The notes beneath the pieces were generated by a model. The model saw only the letters and a program-made list of their open reading frames with translations. It ran no database searches and was not told where the DNA came from. Positions 1 to 9,358 of a DNA stretch of 50,894 nt are shown here, one piece after another; within the stretch, counting starts at the first letter, position 1, and each line of letters opens with the position of its first letter. The stretch comes from an uncultured Prevotellaceae bacterium. GTDB taxonomy: Bacteria > Bacteroidota > Bacteroidia > Bacteroidales > Muribaculaceae. The stretch lies in NCBI GenBank assembly GCA_900314215.1, contig OMUK01000095.1:1-50894 (forward strand), given 5' to 3'. The translations under genes were made by a program, and so were the position numbers.

Positions 1-110
1 TAAGGTAGTTATTTTTGCCTTAGTAAACTACTTCCTTTTTTACTTTCTTCAAAAACGTTTAGGACAATATTGCCCGGAAGTGAGATTCAGAAAATGTAAA
101 TGATAGATAG

Positions 111-150
111 AAATCCAAAGAGATACTGTAATGTGCTCTTTGGATTTTTT
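111..150 (+). terminator. Rho-independent terminator
   Basis: A perfect 12-bp stem (AAATCCAAAGAG, 111-122, with CTCTTTGGATTT, 136-147) with a 13-nt loop runs into a T-rich tract. It ends a plus-strand transcript that begins outside the window or at the TATTTTTG box at 10-17. Confidence 0.8.
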
Positions 151-299
151 ATATCCGCGCATAGTGTTTTTATCACCCAATAACCCAAATTTTAGATTTT
201 TTTTTAAATATGTGGATAGAGTTGGCAATATAATACCGGGGGAGATTTTATATTTTATATTTTATATTTGCCTCGCCCAATCAATTAATAGGCAATTTG

Positions 300-331
300 T
301 TTGGACAACTGAGCATTTATTCTTACTTTTA
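300..331 (+). promoter_or_regulatory. Bacteroidota-type promoter of the cysteine desulfidase gene
   Basis: TTTG at 300-303, a 20-bp spacer and TACTTTTA at 324-331 match the -33/-7 pattern with one mismatch in the -7 box. Transcription would start near 338, giving a leader of about 30 nt. Confidence 0.5.
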
Positions 332-369
332 CCTGTGGAAACAATTTATCTCTAAAACGACTAACCACT

Positions 370-1662
370 ATGTTAAACAAAAACGAAATGCTTGCATTTC
401 TGCAGCGCGACATGGCTCCAGCTCTCGGGTGCACCGAGCCTGCTTGTGTTGCCATAGCAGCCGCAACGGCTATGCAGGCCATTGGCGGCGAGATCAACAA
501 AATCAAGGGTGTGGTCAACTCCAATGTGTACAAAAACGGCATGTCGGTCTCGATACCCCACTTCGAACGCAAAGGGCTGAACTATGCCTTTGCAATTGGC
601 GCAGTGATAGGCACCCCCGACAAGTCGCTCCAAATTCTTGAAGACCTCACTCCCGAGGATGCACAAAAAGCAATTGAAATTGTCGAGGCCAACAAGGTCG
701 ATGTCACTATCGACCGCAGCCAGCGCAGCATCTACGTGCGCTGCGATGTGATTTCGAGCAACGGCATAGGCACAGCCGTGATCTCGGGCGCCCACACCAA
801 CGTTGTGCTCGTGCAACGCAACGGCGAGGACCTGATGCGCAAAGACACAGCAACCCCCACGCAGGAAAATGCCGCACTCGACAAGCTCACCAAGATGACC
901 ATCAAGCAAATGCGTGAGCTCGTAGACACGGCCAGCGAGGAGGAGTTGGAGTTTCTCAACAAGGGCATCGACATGAACGAGCAAGTGGCCAACTATGGCA
1001 TGACCCATGAGGCCGGCATAGGCATAGCGCGAGTGCTGAAAAATGACTGCTGCGATGTGCTGGGCGACGGGCTCATGACGCGCACCATGCTCAAGGTGTC
1101 GAGTGCCATCGAGGCCAGGCTCAACGGCTGCCCCCTCTCGGTGATGAGCAGTGCGGGCTCGGGCAGCAAGGGGGTGGCAATGATTGTGCCCATTGTGGAG
1201 ATGGCCAAAGCCTGCAAGGTGAGCCGCGAGAGGATGCTCAAGGCTGTGGCCCTGGGCGACCTGCTCAACAGCTACATCAATGCCAAGATAGGCAAACTGG
1301 TGGCCATGTGCACCTGCGTGGCAGCAGCGTCGACAGCCGCCAGTGTGGCTATGACCTGGCTCATGGGCGGCAACGACCAGCAGATGGGCTGGGCCGTGCG
1401 CAACATGACAGGGGCCATCACCGGCATGATATGCGACGGCGGCAAGGTGGGCTGCGCCCTCAAGCAAGCCTCGGCCACGGCAGCAGGCTTCATGTGTGCC
1501 CGCATGGCCATCAACAACGTGCGACTGCGCCCCACCGACGGAATATGCGACGTCACCCCCGAGCAGTGCATCGCCAACATGGCCCAGGTGGGCACTCCCG
1601 GCATGAACCTTGCCGACGACGTGATACTCGACATCATGCTCCACAAGAGCGCCGTGTATTGA
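370..1662 (+). CDS. cyuA: L-cysteine desulfidase / serine dehydratase-like (UPF0597, CyuA family)
   Basis: Predicted cytosolic enzyme that breaks L-cysteine down to pyruvate, ammonia and sulfide, or acts similarly on serine. The 430-residue length is normal for UPF0597. The family signature GCTEP is at residues 20-24, with Cys21 and Cys26. Later Cys-containing motifs (MCTC, then ICDGGKVGC) fit the three-cysteine [4Fe-4S] site known for archaeal L-cysteine desulfidase. The ATG follows a short leader from a plausible promoter. The next gene is 110 bp downstream on the same strand and unrelated in sequence, so this is probably a single-gene unit. The family assignment is firm; the preference for cysteine over serine is inferred from E. 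coli CyuA/YhaM. Confidence 0.82.
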   Translation: MLNKNEMLAFLQRDMAPALGCTEPACVAIAAATAMQAIGGEINKIKGVVNSNVYKNGMSVSIPHFERKGLNYAFAIGAVIGTPDKSLQILEDLTPEDAQKAIEIVEANKVDVTIDRSQRSIYVRCDVISSNGIGTAVISGAHTNVVLVQRNGEDLMRKDTATPTQENAALDKLTKMTIKQMRELVDTASEEELEFLNKGIDMNEQVANYGMTHEAGIGIARVLKNDCCDVLGDGLMTRTMLKVSSAIEARLNGCPLSVMSSAGSGSKGVAMIVPIVEMAKACKVSRERMLKAVALGDLLNSYINAKIGKLVAMCTCVAAASTAASVAMTWLMGGNDQQMGWAVRNMTGAITGMICDGGKVGCALKQASATAAGFMCARMAINNVRLRPTDGICDVTPEQCIANMAQVGTPGMNLADDVILDIMLHKSAVY

Positions 1663-1772
1663 CAACTGGCTGCTCCTGGCACATCGACAAAAAAGTGGTC
1701 CACTCCTGGCTTTTAATGAACATGTCTAAAGCGTAGACTACTGGAAGAGAGCAACCCCAAGCCCCAAACAAA

Positions 1773-2177
1773 ATGAACATAGCAGACACAGTCTTTAACA
1801 TCTACCAATATGTGGTGATACCAATAGTCGCTGCCGGCATAATGTATGCAATATATTGTATTGGAAAGACGATTTCACATCGCTACAACGTAGCCAAATG
1901 GTATTTTTGGACTGCCTACTTACTGGCCGTCCCGGTAATTGCAGCACCAGCTGTGTTTTTTGGATCCTTATTTATGGATAATGTTAAACACTACAATTTT
2001 GCCATAATTGCCTGGCTCATGATAAACACCTGGGCAATATGGTTTATTTGGGGATTTAAGGAATCGATGAGGCTTTACAACAAGATGCCTAGCTATCTTT
2101 CGATTTCACCCTCCATCCTTTCATGGGTATTAGCCGCACTCGCAATCTATGGAGGAATCTACCTGGTGAGTTACTGA
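1773..2177 (+). CDS. Small four-helix membrane protein, unknown function
   Basis: A 134-residue protein with four hydrophobic stretches, at about residues 14-31, 42-65, 77-95 and 112-133, joined by short loops. The middle loops are rich in Trp, Tyr and Phe. It has no cleavable signal peptide and no recognisable catalytic motif. It lies 110 bp after the cysteine desulfidase gene and just before a bidirectional terminator shared with mutB, so it may be read through from upstream; I see no promoter of its own. I do not recognise the family. The continuous hydrophobic pattern and the terminator right after the stop support it as a real gene. Confidence 0.65.
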   Translation: MNIADTVFNIYQYVVIPIVAAGIMYAIYCIGKTISHRYNVAKWYFWTAYLLAVPVIAAPAVFFGSLFMDNVKHYNFAIIAWLMINTWAIWFIWGFKESMRLYNKMPSYLSISPSILSWVLAALAIYGGIYLVSY

Positions 2178-2210
2178 AACAGCTCAACACACAGGTGCAA
2201 CTAAACAACA

Positions 2211-2245
2211 ACTGCGGCCTCGATGAGGGGCCGCAGTCGTTATAT
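2211..2245. terminator. Bidirectional terminator between the membrane-protein gene and mutB
   Basis: Perfect stem ACTGCGGCC (2211-2219) with GGCCGCAGT (2229-2237), loop of 9 nt, between two convergent genes. It is flanked by A-rich sequence on one side and TTATATTTA on the other, so it can serve both strands. Confidence 0.75.
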
Positions 2246-2267
2246 TTAGACAAATGTGTTGCTACGA

Positions 2268-4406
2268 TTACTTGTCGAGCAGGATTTGCATCACTTGCTC
2301 GGCACTCTTCATCACGTTGGTGCCAGGACCGAAGATGGCAGCTACGCCAGCCTTGTAGAGGAAGTCGTAGTCCTGCACAGGAATCACACCACCGGCGGTG
2401 ACAACGATATCCTCGCGGCCCAGCTTCTTGAGCTCCTCGATGACGGCAGGAATCAAGGTCTTGTGACCTGCTGCCAGCGACGAAACGCCAAGCACGTCGA
2501 CATCATTCTCGACGGCTTCCTTGGCAGCCTCGGCAGGAGTCTGGAACAATGGGCCCATATCAACGTCGAAGCCACAGTCGGCATAGCCGGTAGCAACTAC
2601 CTTAGCGCCACGATCGTGACCATCCTGGCCCATCTTGGCAATCATGATGCGAGGTTGACGACCCTCTTTCTTTGCAAACTCACTCGTGAGCTCGCGAGCC
2701 TTCTTGAGCTCATCACTGTCTTTAACTTCACCTGCGTACACGCCCGAGAACATTTGAACTTTAGCTTTATAACGGCCCACGACTTTCTCGCAGGCATCAG
2801 AAATCTCGCCCAGCGAAGCGCGGTCCTTGGCGGCCTGCACTGCAAACTCGAGCAAGTTGCCCTTGTGTGTCTTCACACACTCGGTGAGAGCATCGAGGTC
2901 ACGCTTCACGGCGTCGTTGTCGCGAGTCTTGTAGAGCTCTTGCAGGCGAGCCACCTGCGAGTTGCGAACCTCGGTATTGTCGATTTCAAGGATGTCGATA
3001 GGAGCTTCCTTCTCAAGTTGATACTTGTTGACACCGATGATGGTCTGGCGGCCAGAGTCGATGCGGGCCTGAGTGCGGGCTGCAGCCTGCTCGATGCGCA
3101 TCTTGGGCACGCCGGTCTCGATAGCCTTGGCCATGCCGCCCAGCTTCTCAATCTCGGTGATGTGCTCCCAAGCCTTGTGCACGAGGTCGTCGGTGAGTTT
3201 CTCAACATAGAAGCTACCAGCCCATGGGTCGATAACCTTGGTGATATAGGTCTCTTGCTGCAGATAAATCTGCGTGTTGCGGGCAATACGTGCCGAGAAG
3301 TCGGTGGGCAGTGCGATGGCCTCGTCGAGTGCGTTGGTGTGCATCGACTGGGTGTGGCCAAGAGCGGCAGCCATAGCCTCGATACAGGTGCGGCCCACGT
3401 TGTTGTAGGGATCCTGAGCGGTGAGCGACCAGCCCGAAGTCTGGCTGTGAGTGCGCAGCGACATCGACTTGGGATTCTCGGCGCCGAAGCTCTTCACGAT
3501 CTTGGCCCACAGCAGGCGGCCTGCACGCATCTTGGCAATCTCGGTGAAGAAGTTCATCGACATGCCCCAGAAGAACGACAAGCGGGGAGCGAAAGCGTCG
3601 ACCTTAAGGCCGGCGTTCACACCGGTGCGTATGTAGTCGATACCATCGGCCAGTGTGTAGGCCAGCTCGATGTCGGCAGTAGCACCAGCTTCCTGAATGT
3701 GGTAACCCGAGATAGAGATGCTGTTGAACTTGGGCATATACTTAGAGGTGTACTCAAAGATGCTGGCGATGATCTCCATCGAGAACTTAGGAGGATAGAT
3801 ATAGGTGTTGCGCACCATGAACTCCTTGAGGATATCGTTTTGGATTGTACCGGCCATCACCTCGAGCGAAGCGCCCTGCTCAAGACCTGCCACGATGTAG
3901 AATGCCATAATAGGAAGCACAGCGCCATTCATGGTCATCGACACCGACATCTTGTTCAACGGAATGCCATCGAAGAGCACCTTCATGTCCTCGACCGAGC
4001 AAATCGACACACCAGCCTTGCCCACATCGCCCACAACGCGTGGGTTATCGGCATTGTAGCCACGGTGAGTAGGAAGGTCGAATGCTACCGAGAGGCCCTT
4101 CTGACCCGAAGCCAGGTTGCGGCGGTAGAATGCATTGGACTCGGCAGCAGTCGAGAAGCCTGCATACTGGCGCACGGTCCAGGGGCGGAAGGGATACATC
4201 AGCGAGTAGGGACCTCCAAGATAGGGAGGAATACCAGCCTTGAAGTGCAGGTGCTCCAGACCCTCGAGGTCTTCTTTGGTATATACTGGCTTAATCTTGA
4301 GCAACTCGGCGTTGGTCCAAGGTTCAGCCATCTTGAGTGGCTTGTGTTCAACATTAAAGCCATCTTTTGTGATATCTATATTTTTAAAATTTGGTCTCAT
4401 TTTCAA
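2268..4406 (-). CDS. mutB: Methylmalonyl-CoA mutase large (catalytic) subunit
   Basis: Adenosylcobalamin-dependent isomerase interconverting succinyl-CoA and (R)-methylmalonyl-CoA. At 712 residues it has the usual length. The N-terminal two thirds form the substrate-binding barrel ([13 protein letters not shown] near residue 70, [11 protein letters not shown]-like motif around 320). The C-terminal ~130 residues are the B12-binding domain, with the DxHxxG signature (DGHDRG) and His597 as the cobalt ligand. Its start lies 3 bp after the stop of mutA, so the two subunits are co-transcribed and probably translationally coupled. Together with the epimerase and decarboxylase genes at 21.7-26.5 kb it makes the succinate-to-propionate branch. 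This annotation is very secure. Confidence 0.97.
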   Translation of the reverse strand: MKMRPNFKNIDITKDGFNVEHKPLKMAEPWTNAELLKIKPVYTKEDLEGLEHLHFKAGIPPYLGGPYSLMYPFRPWTVRQYAGFSTAAESNAFYRRNLASGQKGLSVAFDLPTHRGYNADNPRVVGDVGKAGVSICSVEDMKVLFDGIPLNKMSVSMTMNGAVLPIMAFYIVAGLEQGASLEVMAGTIQNDILKEFMVRNTYIYPPKFSMEIIASIFEYTSKYMPKFNSISISGYHIQEAGATADIELAYTLADGIDYIRTGVNAGLKVDAFAPRLSFFWGMSMNFFTEIAKMRAGRLLWAKIVKSFGAENPKSMSLRTHSQTSGWSLTAQDPYNNVGRTCIEAMAAALGHTQSMHTNALDEAIALPTDFSARIARNTQIYLQQETYITKVIDPWAGSFYVEKLTDDLVHKAWEHITEIEKLGGMAKAIETGVPKMRIEQAAARTQARIDSGRQTIIGVNKYQLEKEAPIDILEIDNTEVRNSQVARLQELYKTRDNDAVKRDLDALTECVKTHKGNLLEFAVQAAKDRASLGEISDACEKVVGRYKAKVQMFSGVYAGEVKDSDELKKARELTSEFAKKEGRQPRIMIAKMGQDGHDRGAKVVATGYADCGFDVDMGPLFQTPAEAAKEAVENDVDVLGVSSLAAGHKTLIPAVIEELKKLGREDIVVTAGGVIPVQDYDFLYKAGVAAIFGPGTNVMKSAEQVMQILLDK

Positions 4407-4409
4407 TGA

Positions 4410-6245
4410 TTATTTTAAAAGTTTAGCGTTGAAAGCCTTTAATGTCTCAAGCACATTAGTGCGAACGTTGACGAAGTTGGTCACACCCATAGCCTTGAAC
4501 TCATCGGTCTCAGGGCCAGCGAGCACAAACTCGGCGCGGCCGTTGAGAGCCTTGAGTGCAGCAGGAATGAGCTCGGGATACTCAGCATCGCTCGAGCAAA
4601 GCACGATGATGTCGGCGCCGGCCTTCACGCCAGCCTCGACACCCTCTTCAACGGTGTTGAAACCGTTGTTGTTGATGAGCTTATAGCCAGCGCAGCCAAA
4701 AAAGTTGTCGCTGAACTGAGCACGAGCCAGGCGCATAGCCAGGTTGCCAATGGTGAGCATGAACACCACAGGGGTCTTCTTGCTGGCCTCGGTAGCTTGG
4801 CGCATGGCCTCGAAGCCGCTGGCCAGACGCTTGGTGTTGAGCACCGGAACGCCCTCCTCGGCCTTGTCGCAACTGCAAGCGCAGTTGGCGTGTATGTCGC
4901 GATGGTCGCCGCTGTTCTCGGTGAAGTTAGGGAACTGGTTGGTGCCCAGGAGCTGCTCCTTGCGCTTGGCCACCTTGTCGAAACGAGTGTTGGCGCTTGC
5001 GTTCACAGCATTGGTCACATCATAGTTCTCAACCTCGGCCTTGAAGCCGCCCTTGTCCTCAACCTCGAGGAAGAGCTTCCAGCCCGACTCGGCGATGAGC
5101 TTGGTGAGCTCCTCGATGTAGTAGCTGCCGCCTGCTGGGTCAACCACCTTGTCGAGGTGCGACTCCTCCATGAGCAGCAACTGCTGGTTGCGAGCGATGC
5201 GCAAGCTGAAGTCGGTGGGATCCTCATAGGGGGTGTTGAATGGAGTCACAGTGATTTCATCGACCGAAGCCAGTGCTGCCGACATCGATTGAGTCTGGCT
5301 GCGCAGCATGTTCACATAGGGGTCGAAGAGCGTCTGGTTGAAGCGCGAGGTAGCGGCATTCACCACCATCTTGCAAGCCTCGTCGCTGGCGCCATATTGC
5401 TTCACGATCTGAGCCCACAGCATGCGAGCTGCACGGAACTTAGCGAGCTCCATGAAGTAAACCGTAGAGATGTTCATGTTGAACTTGATGCGGCTGGCCA
5501 CCTCGTCGGCGCTGAAGCCGGCATCGGTGAGCTCGGCCATGTACTCATTGCCCCATGACAGAGCGTAGCCCAGCTCTTGATAGATAAATGCTCCGGCATT
5601 GGCCAGCATCACCGAGTCAACGCCAAGCACGCGCAGGCCGGGAACGGGAGCCACCACCTTGAGCAGCTTGGCAGCAGTCTCTTGCACGCCAGCCTCAAAT
5701 TTCTTGCCCTTCTTGAAAGTGGGACGGAATGGGTTGAAGTCGATGCTGCCCTTGAACTTGGCTGCTGTGCCCTTCTTCTCGAGATAAGCCACGAGAGCCT
5801 TGGCCAGCTCCACAGCCTTGCTGGGGCAAATGTTGAAGTTGATCTCAACCGACTCGGTGTAGATGCCATCGAGAAGCACGTCGAGGTCAACCACCTCGCG
5901 ATGCAGGTTGAAGCCCAGAGCGGTAACGCCCTTGTTCAAGATGTCGAGCACCAGCTTGTTGGTCTCGGCTGCATCCTTCACATCAAAGTCTTGACGCACC
6001 ATCCAGGTGTTGTCGGTGCGGGTACCACGCACATAGGGGAACTCGCCAGGAAGTGAATCGATCGTCTTGAAGTCCTTGATGTCCTCATCAAAATACAATG
6101 GGTTGACATTAAAGCCTTCATTAGTTCGCCAAATCATTTTCTTGTTGAAATCGGCTCCCTTGAGGTCGATCTCAGCTTTGGCTCTCCAAGTTTTGAAGTC
6201 TACCGGAGAAAATGCTTCGAACAGTTTTTCTCTTTTTTCTGCCAT
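4410..6245 (-). CDS. mutA: Methylmalonyl-CoA mutase small subunit
   Basis: Non-catalytic partner of MutB in the alpha-beta mutase, 611 residues. The barrel-domain sequence is recognisable (QTQSMSAALASVDEI, RIARNQQLLLMEESHL). The C-terminal cobalamin-like domain is degenerate: where MutB has DGHDRG this protein has FFGCAGY, as is normal for the small subunit. An unusual cysteine cluster, CACSC, sits at about residues 454-458 in the linker just before the degenerate B12 domain. It is first in a two-gene operon and has an upstream -7 box TACCTTTG on the minus strand at 6333-6340. Symbols for the two subunits vary between genomes (mutA/scpA/mcmA). Confidence 0.95.
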   Translation of the reverse strand: MAEKREKLFEAFSPVDFKTWRAKAEIDLKGADFNKKMIWRTNEGFNVNPLYFDEDIKDFKTIDSLPGEFPYVRGTRTDNTWMVRQDFDVKDAAETNKLVLDILNKGVTALGFNLHREVVDLDVLLDGIYTESVEINFNICPSKAVELAKALVAYLEKKGTAAKFKGSIDFNPFRPTFKKGKKFEAGVQETAAKLLKVVAPVPGLRVLGVDSVMLANAGAFIYQELGYALSWGNEYMAELTDAGFSADEVASRIKFNMNISTVYFMELAKFRAARMLWAQIVKQYGASDEACKMVVNAATSRFNQTLFDPYVNMLRSQTQSMSAALASVDEITVTPFNTPYEDPTDFSLRIARNQQLLLMEESHLDKVVDPAGGSYYIEELTKLIAESGWKLFLEVEDKGGFKAEVENYDVTNAVNASANTRFDKVAKRKEQLLGTNQFPNFTENSGDHRDIHANCACSCDKAEEGVPVLNTKRLASGFEAMRQATEASKKTPVVFMLTIGNLAMRLARAQFSDNFFGCAGYKLINNNGFNTVEEGVEAGVKAGADIIVLCSSDAEYPELIPAALKALNGRAEFVLAGPETDEFKAMGVTNFVNVRTNVLETLKAFNAKLLK

Positions 6246-6332
6246 AACTTTAATTAAAATTATATAGTAACTTTATAGTAGTTTTGTGTTTCGTTAAAAA
6301 GGCCACAAAAATAGTTGTTTCATTATTACACA

Positions 6333-6340
6333 CAAAGGTA
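6333..6340 (-). promoter_or_regulatory. -7 element of the mutAB operon
   Basis: On the minus strand it reads TACCTTTG, a full match to TAnnTTTG, about 88 bp upstream of the mutA start. No clear TTTG box is seen 19-21 bp further upstream. Confidence 0.5.
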
Positions 6341-6422
6341 CAAACAATTATTGAAATAATTCAGTAATTTGGGCAACAATTAATCATAATTAAAGGTGAA
6401 AGATTTTTAAAAATCCTTGACT

Positions 6423-6453
6423 TTTCGATTATGAGAATAATTAGCTATATTTG
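6423..6453 (+). promoter_or_regulatory. Promoter of the small lipoprotein gene
   Basis: TTTC at 6423-6426, a 19-bp spacer and TATATTTG at 6446-6453. It places the transcript start near 6460, which excludes the upstream ATG at 6431 and supports the start at 6497. Confidence 0.55.
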
Positions 6454-6496
6454 CCAACAAAAGAAATACAAAAGTGAAGTAATAGGGAACAAAACA

Positions 6497-6982
6497 ATGA
6501 GAAATACAGCAATTGCAATCCTGCTCGCCATCGTGGCAATGAGCGTGAGCTCGTGCTACGAGCGAGTGTACACTGTGCCGCGGCACAACATGACCTACTC
6601 GCGCGACCCGGGCTTTGATGCCAGCAATGTGGGCCTGGCTGGCGGTTTCCTCTCGTTCACCTCCAGGAAGTCGCGACACGGCTACCCGTTGCAATTTAGC
6701 GTGAAATCAATGAGAAACGACGCGGCAAGCGAATTTCTCGACGCCAGCAAGATTGCAGTGATGCAAGACGGCGAGCCGCTTGAGACCAAAGCAACACAAA
6801 GCTACATGAAAGTGCAGCGTGGCAAGAAGTGGGTGACCGACTCGACGCGCGTTTACAAGGATGTGCGTTTTCATGCCGACATGGCCCCCGGCGACTCGCT
6901 CACCATCATCAGGCGCGATTGGCCGCTGCCAGGCGACAGCGTGGTGATAGGCGTGAACTTCAAGGGCGTGTTCAAGCAGTAG
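6497..6982 (+). CDS. Small secreted lipoprotein, unknown function
   Basis: A 161-residue protein with a clear lipoprotein signal: Met-Arg-Asn, a hydrophobic core (AIAILLAIVAM) and a lipobox ending in Cys20 (SVSSC). After lipidation it would sit in the inner or outer membrane facing the periplasm. The mature part has alternating charged and hydrophobic residues that suggest a small beta-rich domain, but I recognise no family. An in-frame ATG 66 bp upstream is rejected because it lies inside the promoter and would bury the signal peptide. It stands alone between the divergent mutAB operon and the convergent pgk gene, and has its own promoter. Confidence 0.7.
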   Translation: MRNTAIAILLAIVAMSVSSCYERVYTVPRHNMTYSRDPGFDASNVGLAGGFLSFTSRKSRHGYPLQFSVKSMRNDAASEFLDASKIAVMQDGEPLETKATQSYMKVQRGKKWVTDSTRVYKDVRFHADMAPGDSLTIIRRDWPLPGDSVVIGVNFKGVFKQ

Positions 6983-7036
6983 CCAGTGCTCGCACTTCTT
7001 CCTGACTTTGGCATTGCGACAAAGCACATTACCCCC

Positions 7037-7080
7037 CCCCTACAAGTCGGTTTAGCCAGGGCTGCGATTTAGCCAATGCC
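7037..7080 (-). repeat. Partial third copy of the REP-like repeat
   Basis: Read on the minus strand, this stretch matches the middle of the two longer repeats at 39.0 and 41.7 kb: GCATTGGC, then AAATCGC, then CCGACTTGTAGGGG. It breaks off in a run of nine C (7032-7040) where the other copies continue into the first hairpin. It lies in the 177-bp gap between the lipoprotein gene and pgk. Confidence 0.6.
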
Positions 7081-7090
7081 TCACTCCCAA

Positions 7091-7128
7091 TTAAAAAACA
7101 AGAGGAACGGAAATCACATCCATTCCTC
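7091..7128 (-). terminator. Terminator of pgk
   Basis: Nine-pair stem (7102-7110 with 7120-7128, one G-U pair) with a 9-nt loop, followed on the minus strand by TTGTTTTTTAA. It lies 32 bp past the pgk stop. Confidence 0.8.
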
Positions 7129-7159
7129 CTGCATGATTTGTATATAGTCTCAAAAAAGA

Positions 7160-8413
7160 TTACTCACCCTTGATGGCAGCTACGCCTGGCAGCACCTTGC
7201 CCTCGATAGCCTCGAGAAGAGCGCCACCGCCAGTCGACACATAAGATACCTTGTCGGCAAGACCGAACTTGTTGACGCAAGCCACCGAGTCGCCACCGCC
7301 CACGAGCGAGAAAGCGCCATTCTTGGTAGCCTCTACAACGGCGTCGGCAACTGCACGAGAGCCCTTGTCGAAGGTGTCGAACTCAAACACGCCAGCAGGA
7401 CCGTTCCACAGAATGGTCTTGGCGCCCTTGATAGCGTTGGCAAAGATCTCACAAGTCTTAGGACCGATATCGAGACCTTCCCAGCCATCGGGAATCTCAT
7501 TGCTTGGGCACACGAGTGTCTTGGCATCGTTGCTGAAGCTGTCGCCGCACACGCTGTCAACACCCAGCACCAGGTTCACGCCTTTCTCCTTGGCCTTCTT
7601 CATGATGTCGAGAGCCAGGTCAAGCTTGTCGTCCTCGCAAATCGAGTTGCCAATCTTGCCACCCATAGCCTTCATGAAAGTGTAGGTCATACCGCCGCAC
7701 AGGATCAGGTTGTCGACCTTCTCCATGAGGTTCTCGATGATGCCAATCTTGGTCGACACCTTAGAGCCACCCATGATAGCTGTGAATGGGCGCTTGATAT
7801 TGTTGAGCACATTGTCGACAGCTTTGAGCTCCTTCTCCATGAGCAGGCCCACCATCTTGTTGTCTTTGTCGAAGTAGTCGGCAACAACAGCGGTAGAAGC
7901 GTGCTTGCGGTGAGCGGTGCCGAATGCGTCGTTCACATACACGTCGGCATAGCTAGCCAGCGTCTTGGCGAACTCCTTCTGACGCTTCTTCATCTCAGCC
8001 TTAGCCTCGTCGTATTTTGGATCGGTCTTCTCGATGCCCACGGGCTTGCCTTCCTCTTCGGGATAGAAGCGCAGGTTCTCGAGCAGCAGAGCCTCGCCGG
8101 GCTTCAGAGCTGCGGCTTGGTCGGCAGCCTTAGCGCAGTCGGGAGCAAATTGCACCTTCACGCCGAGTTTCTCACTCACAGCGTCGACGATTTGCTTGAG
8201 AGAAAGCTTTGGAACCACTTTGCCCTTGGGCTTGCCCATGTGGCTCATGATGATGACACTGCCACCATCGGCAAGAATCTTCTTCAGAGTGGGAAGAGCA
8301 CCGCGGATGCGGGTGTCGTCGGTGATTTCACCTTTCTCGTTCAACGGAACGTTGAAGTCAACGCGTACAAGTGCCTTTTTGCCGGCAAAATTGTAATTAG
8401 TTACGTTAGTCAT
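7160..8413 (-). CDS. pgk: Phosphoglycerate kinase
   Basis: Glycolytic enzyme transferring phosphate from 1,3-bisphosphoglycerate to ADP, cytosolic. 417 residues from the chosen ATG. The family hallmarks are present: VRVDFNVP near the N-terminus, SHMGKPKGK, the [13 protein letters not shown] segment, and the nucleotide-binding [13 protein letters not shown] near the C-terminus. The frame stays open a further 21 codons upstream, but that extension has no similarity to the family and would run up to the -7 box at 8474-8481, so the start at MTNVTNYNF is preferred. It is a single-gene unit with its own -7 box and a strong terminator. Confidence 0.97.
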   Translation of the reverse strand: MTNVTNYNFAGKKALVRVDFNVPLNEKGEITDDTRIRGALPTLKKILADGGSVIIMSHMGKPKGKVVPKLSLKQIVDAVSEKLGVKVQFAPDCAKAADQAAALKPGEALLLENLRFYPEEEGKPVGIEKTDPKYDEAKAEMKKRQKEFAKTLASYADVYVNDAFGTAHRKHASTAVVADYFDKDNKMVGLLMEKELKAVDNVLNNIKRPFTAIMGGSKVSTKIGIIENLMEKVDNLILCGGMTYTFMKAMGGKIGNSICEDDKLDLALDIMKKAKEKGVNLVLGVDSVCGDSFSNDAKTLVCPSNEIPDGWEGLDIGPKTCEIFANAIKGAKTILWNGPAGVFEFDTFDKGSRAVADAVVEATKNGAFSLVGGGDSVACVNKFGLADKVSYVSTGGGALLEAIEGKVLPGVAAIKGE

Positions 8414-8473
8414 TTTAATAGAAAATTTAATATATTTATTCCAGTGGTTTGTCAGTTGATTACACTTGGAGTG

Positions 8474-8481
8474 CAAAGTTA
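8474..8481 (-). promoter_or_regulatory. -7 element of pgk
   Basis: Minus strand TAACTTTG, a full TAnnTTTG match followed by C, about 60 bp upstream of the pgk ATG. No good -33 box is visible. Confidence 0.5.
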
Positions 8482-8533
8482 TAAAATAATTATTTTATAG
8501 AGTATTAATTGATGAAAAAATTCCGTAAATGTG

Positions 8534-9349
8534 TCATAAAATCGGCTCAAGCAGGCGAGCCATCTGCTCTTGCATGGCACGCGCCTTGCTGGCAGCCACC
8601 TGGGCAAAATCGTCGTCGTGCGAGGCATGGATGATGCCACGCGACGAGTTCACGATGAGACCGCACTGGCTGTTCATGCCATAGCGGGCCACCTCCTCGA
8701 GGCTGCCACCCTGGGCACCCACGCCGGGCACCAGCAGGAAATTATCGGGCACGATCTTGCGTATCTGGGTGAAGAGCGTGGCCTGTGTAGCGCCGCACAC
8801 GTACATCATGTTGTCGGCACTACCCCACTGCTGGGTCTTTTTGAGCACATTGATGTAGAGCGGCGTGCCGCTTGCATCCTCGATGTGCTGGAAGTCGAGC
8901 GAGCCCTTGTTGCTGGTGAGCGCCAGCACAACCACCCACTTGCCCTCGTGGCCCAAGAAGGGCGTGATGCTGTCCTCGCCCATATAGGGAGCCACCGTGA
9001 GGGCGTCGACACCCACCGTGTCGAAGAAGCTCTTGGCATACATCTTGCTCGTGTTGCCTATGTCGCCGCGCTTGGCATCGGCTATGATAAAGATGTCGGG
9101 GTAATGTGCCCTGATGTAGGCCACCGTGTCCTCAAAGGCTTTCACGCCCTTTGAGCCCTGCACCTCGTAGAAAGCCATGTTGGGCTTGAAAGCGATGGCA
9201 TATTGTGCCGTAGCGTCGATGATGGCCTTGTTGAAGGCAAGCAAGTCGCCATTGAGCGAAGCAGGCATTTTTTCCAAGTCGGGGTCAAGACCCACGCACA
9301 AGAAGCTATGCTTCAGCTTAATCTGGTCAAATAATTGGTCTCTTGTCAT
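8534..9349 (-). CDS. pyrF: Orotidine 5'-phosphate decarboxylase, PyrF type 2
   Basis: Last step of UMP synthesis: decarboxylates OMP. 271 residues, the length of the longer type 2 subfamily. The catalytic motif DAKRGDIGN is at residues 91-99, with Asp91, Lys93 and Asp96 as the charged active-site network. The N-terminal FLCVGLDPD and the C-terminal phosphate-binding VPGVGAQGG are also clear. It follows a polytopic membrane-protein gene by 9 bp and is the last gene of a prfA-membrane protein-pyrF unit. No terminator is apparent in the gap before the pgk promoter. Confidence 0.96.
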   Translation of the reverse strand: MTRDQLFDQIKLKHSFLCVGLDPDLEKMPASLNGDLLAFNKAIIDATAQYAIAFKPNMAFYEVQGSKGVKAFEDTVAYIRAHYPDIFIIADAKRGDIGNTSKMYAKSFFDTVGVDALTVAPYMGEDSITPFLGHEGKWVVVLALTSNKGSLDFQHIEDASGTPLYINVLKKTQQWGSADNMMYVCGATQATLFTQIRKIVPDNFLLVPGVGAQGGSLEEVARYGMNSQCGLIVNSSRGIIHASHDDDFAQVAASKARAMQEQMARLLEPIL

Positions 9350-9358
9350 AATATGATG

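Larger units (their letters stand above)
1..369. other. Gene-free left edge (369 bp)
   Basis: AT-rich stretch before the first gene. It holds a possible -7 element TATTTTTG at 10-17, a strong terminator hairpin at 111-147, a second TATATTTG box at 263-270 and the likely promoter of the next gene at 300-331. I see no convincing protein-coding frame; the short open frames here lack any recognisable sequence and cross the terminator or the promoter. Confidence 0.6.

Noticed and set aside
1696-1706. Short palindrome AGTGGTCCACT after the cysteine desulfidase gene.
   Set aside because: It is only 11 bp without a loop or U-run, so it cannot act as a terminator, and nothing marks it as an operator.
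2256-4409. A 717-codon open frame on the plus strand opposite mutB, and similar long antisense frames opposite cyuA (373-1665), nrdJ (18840-20729), the amidase gene (32882-34903) and prfC (37510-39021).
   Set aside because: These mirror genes with strong GC-ending codon bias. The antisense translations are low-complexity in His, Leu, Val and Ala and resemble no family, while the sense frames are unmistakable.
6431-6496. An upstream start for the small lipoprotein.
   Set aside because: It lies between the -33 and -7 boxes and would hide the lipoprotein signal peptide.
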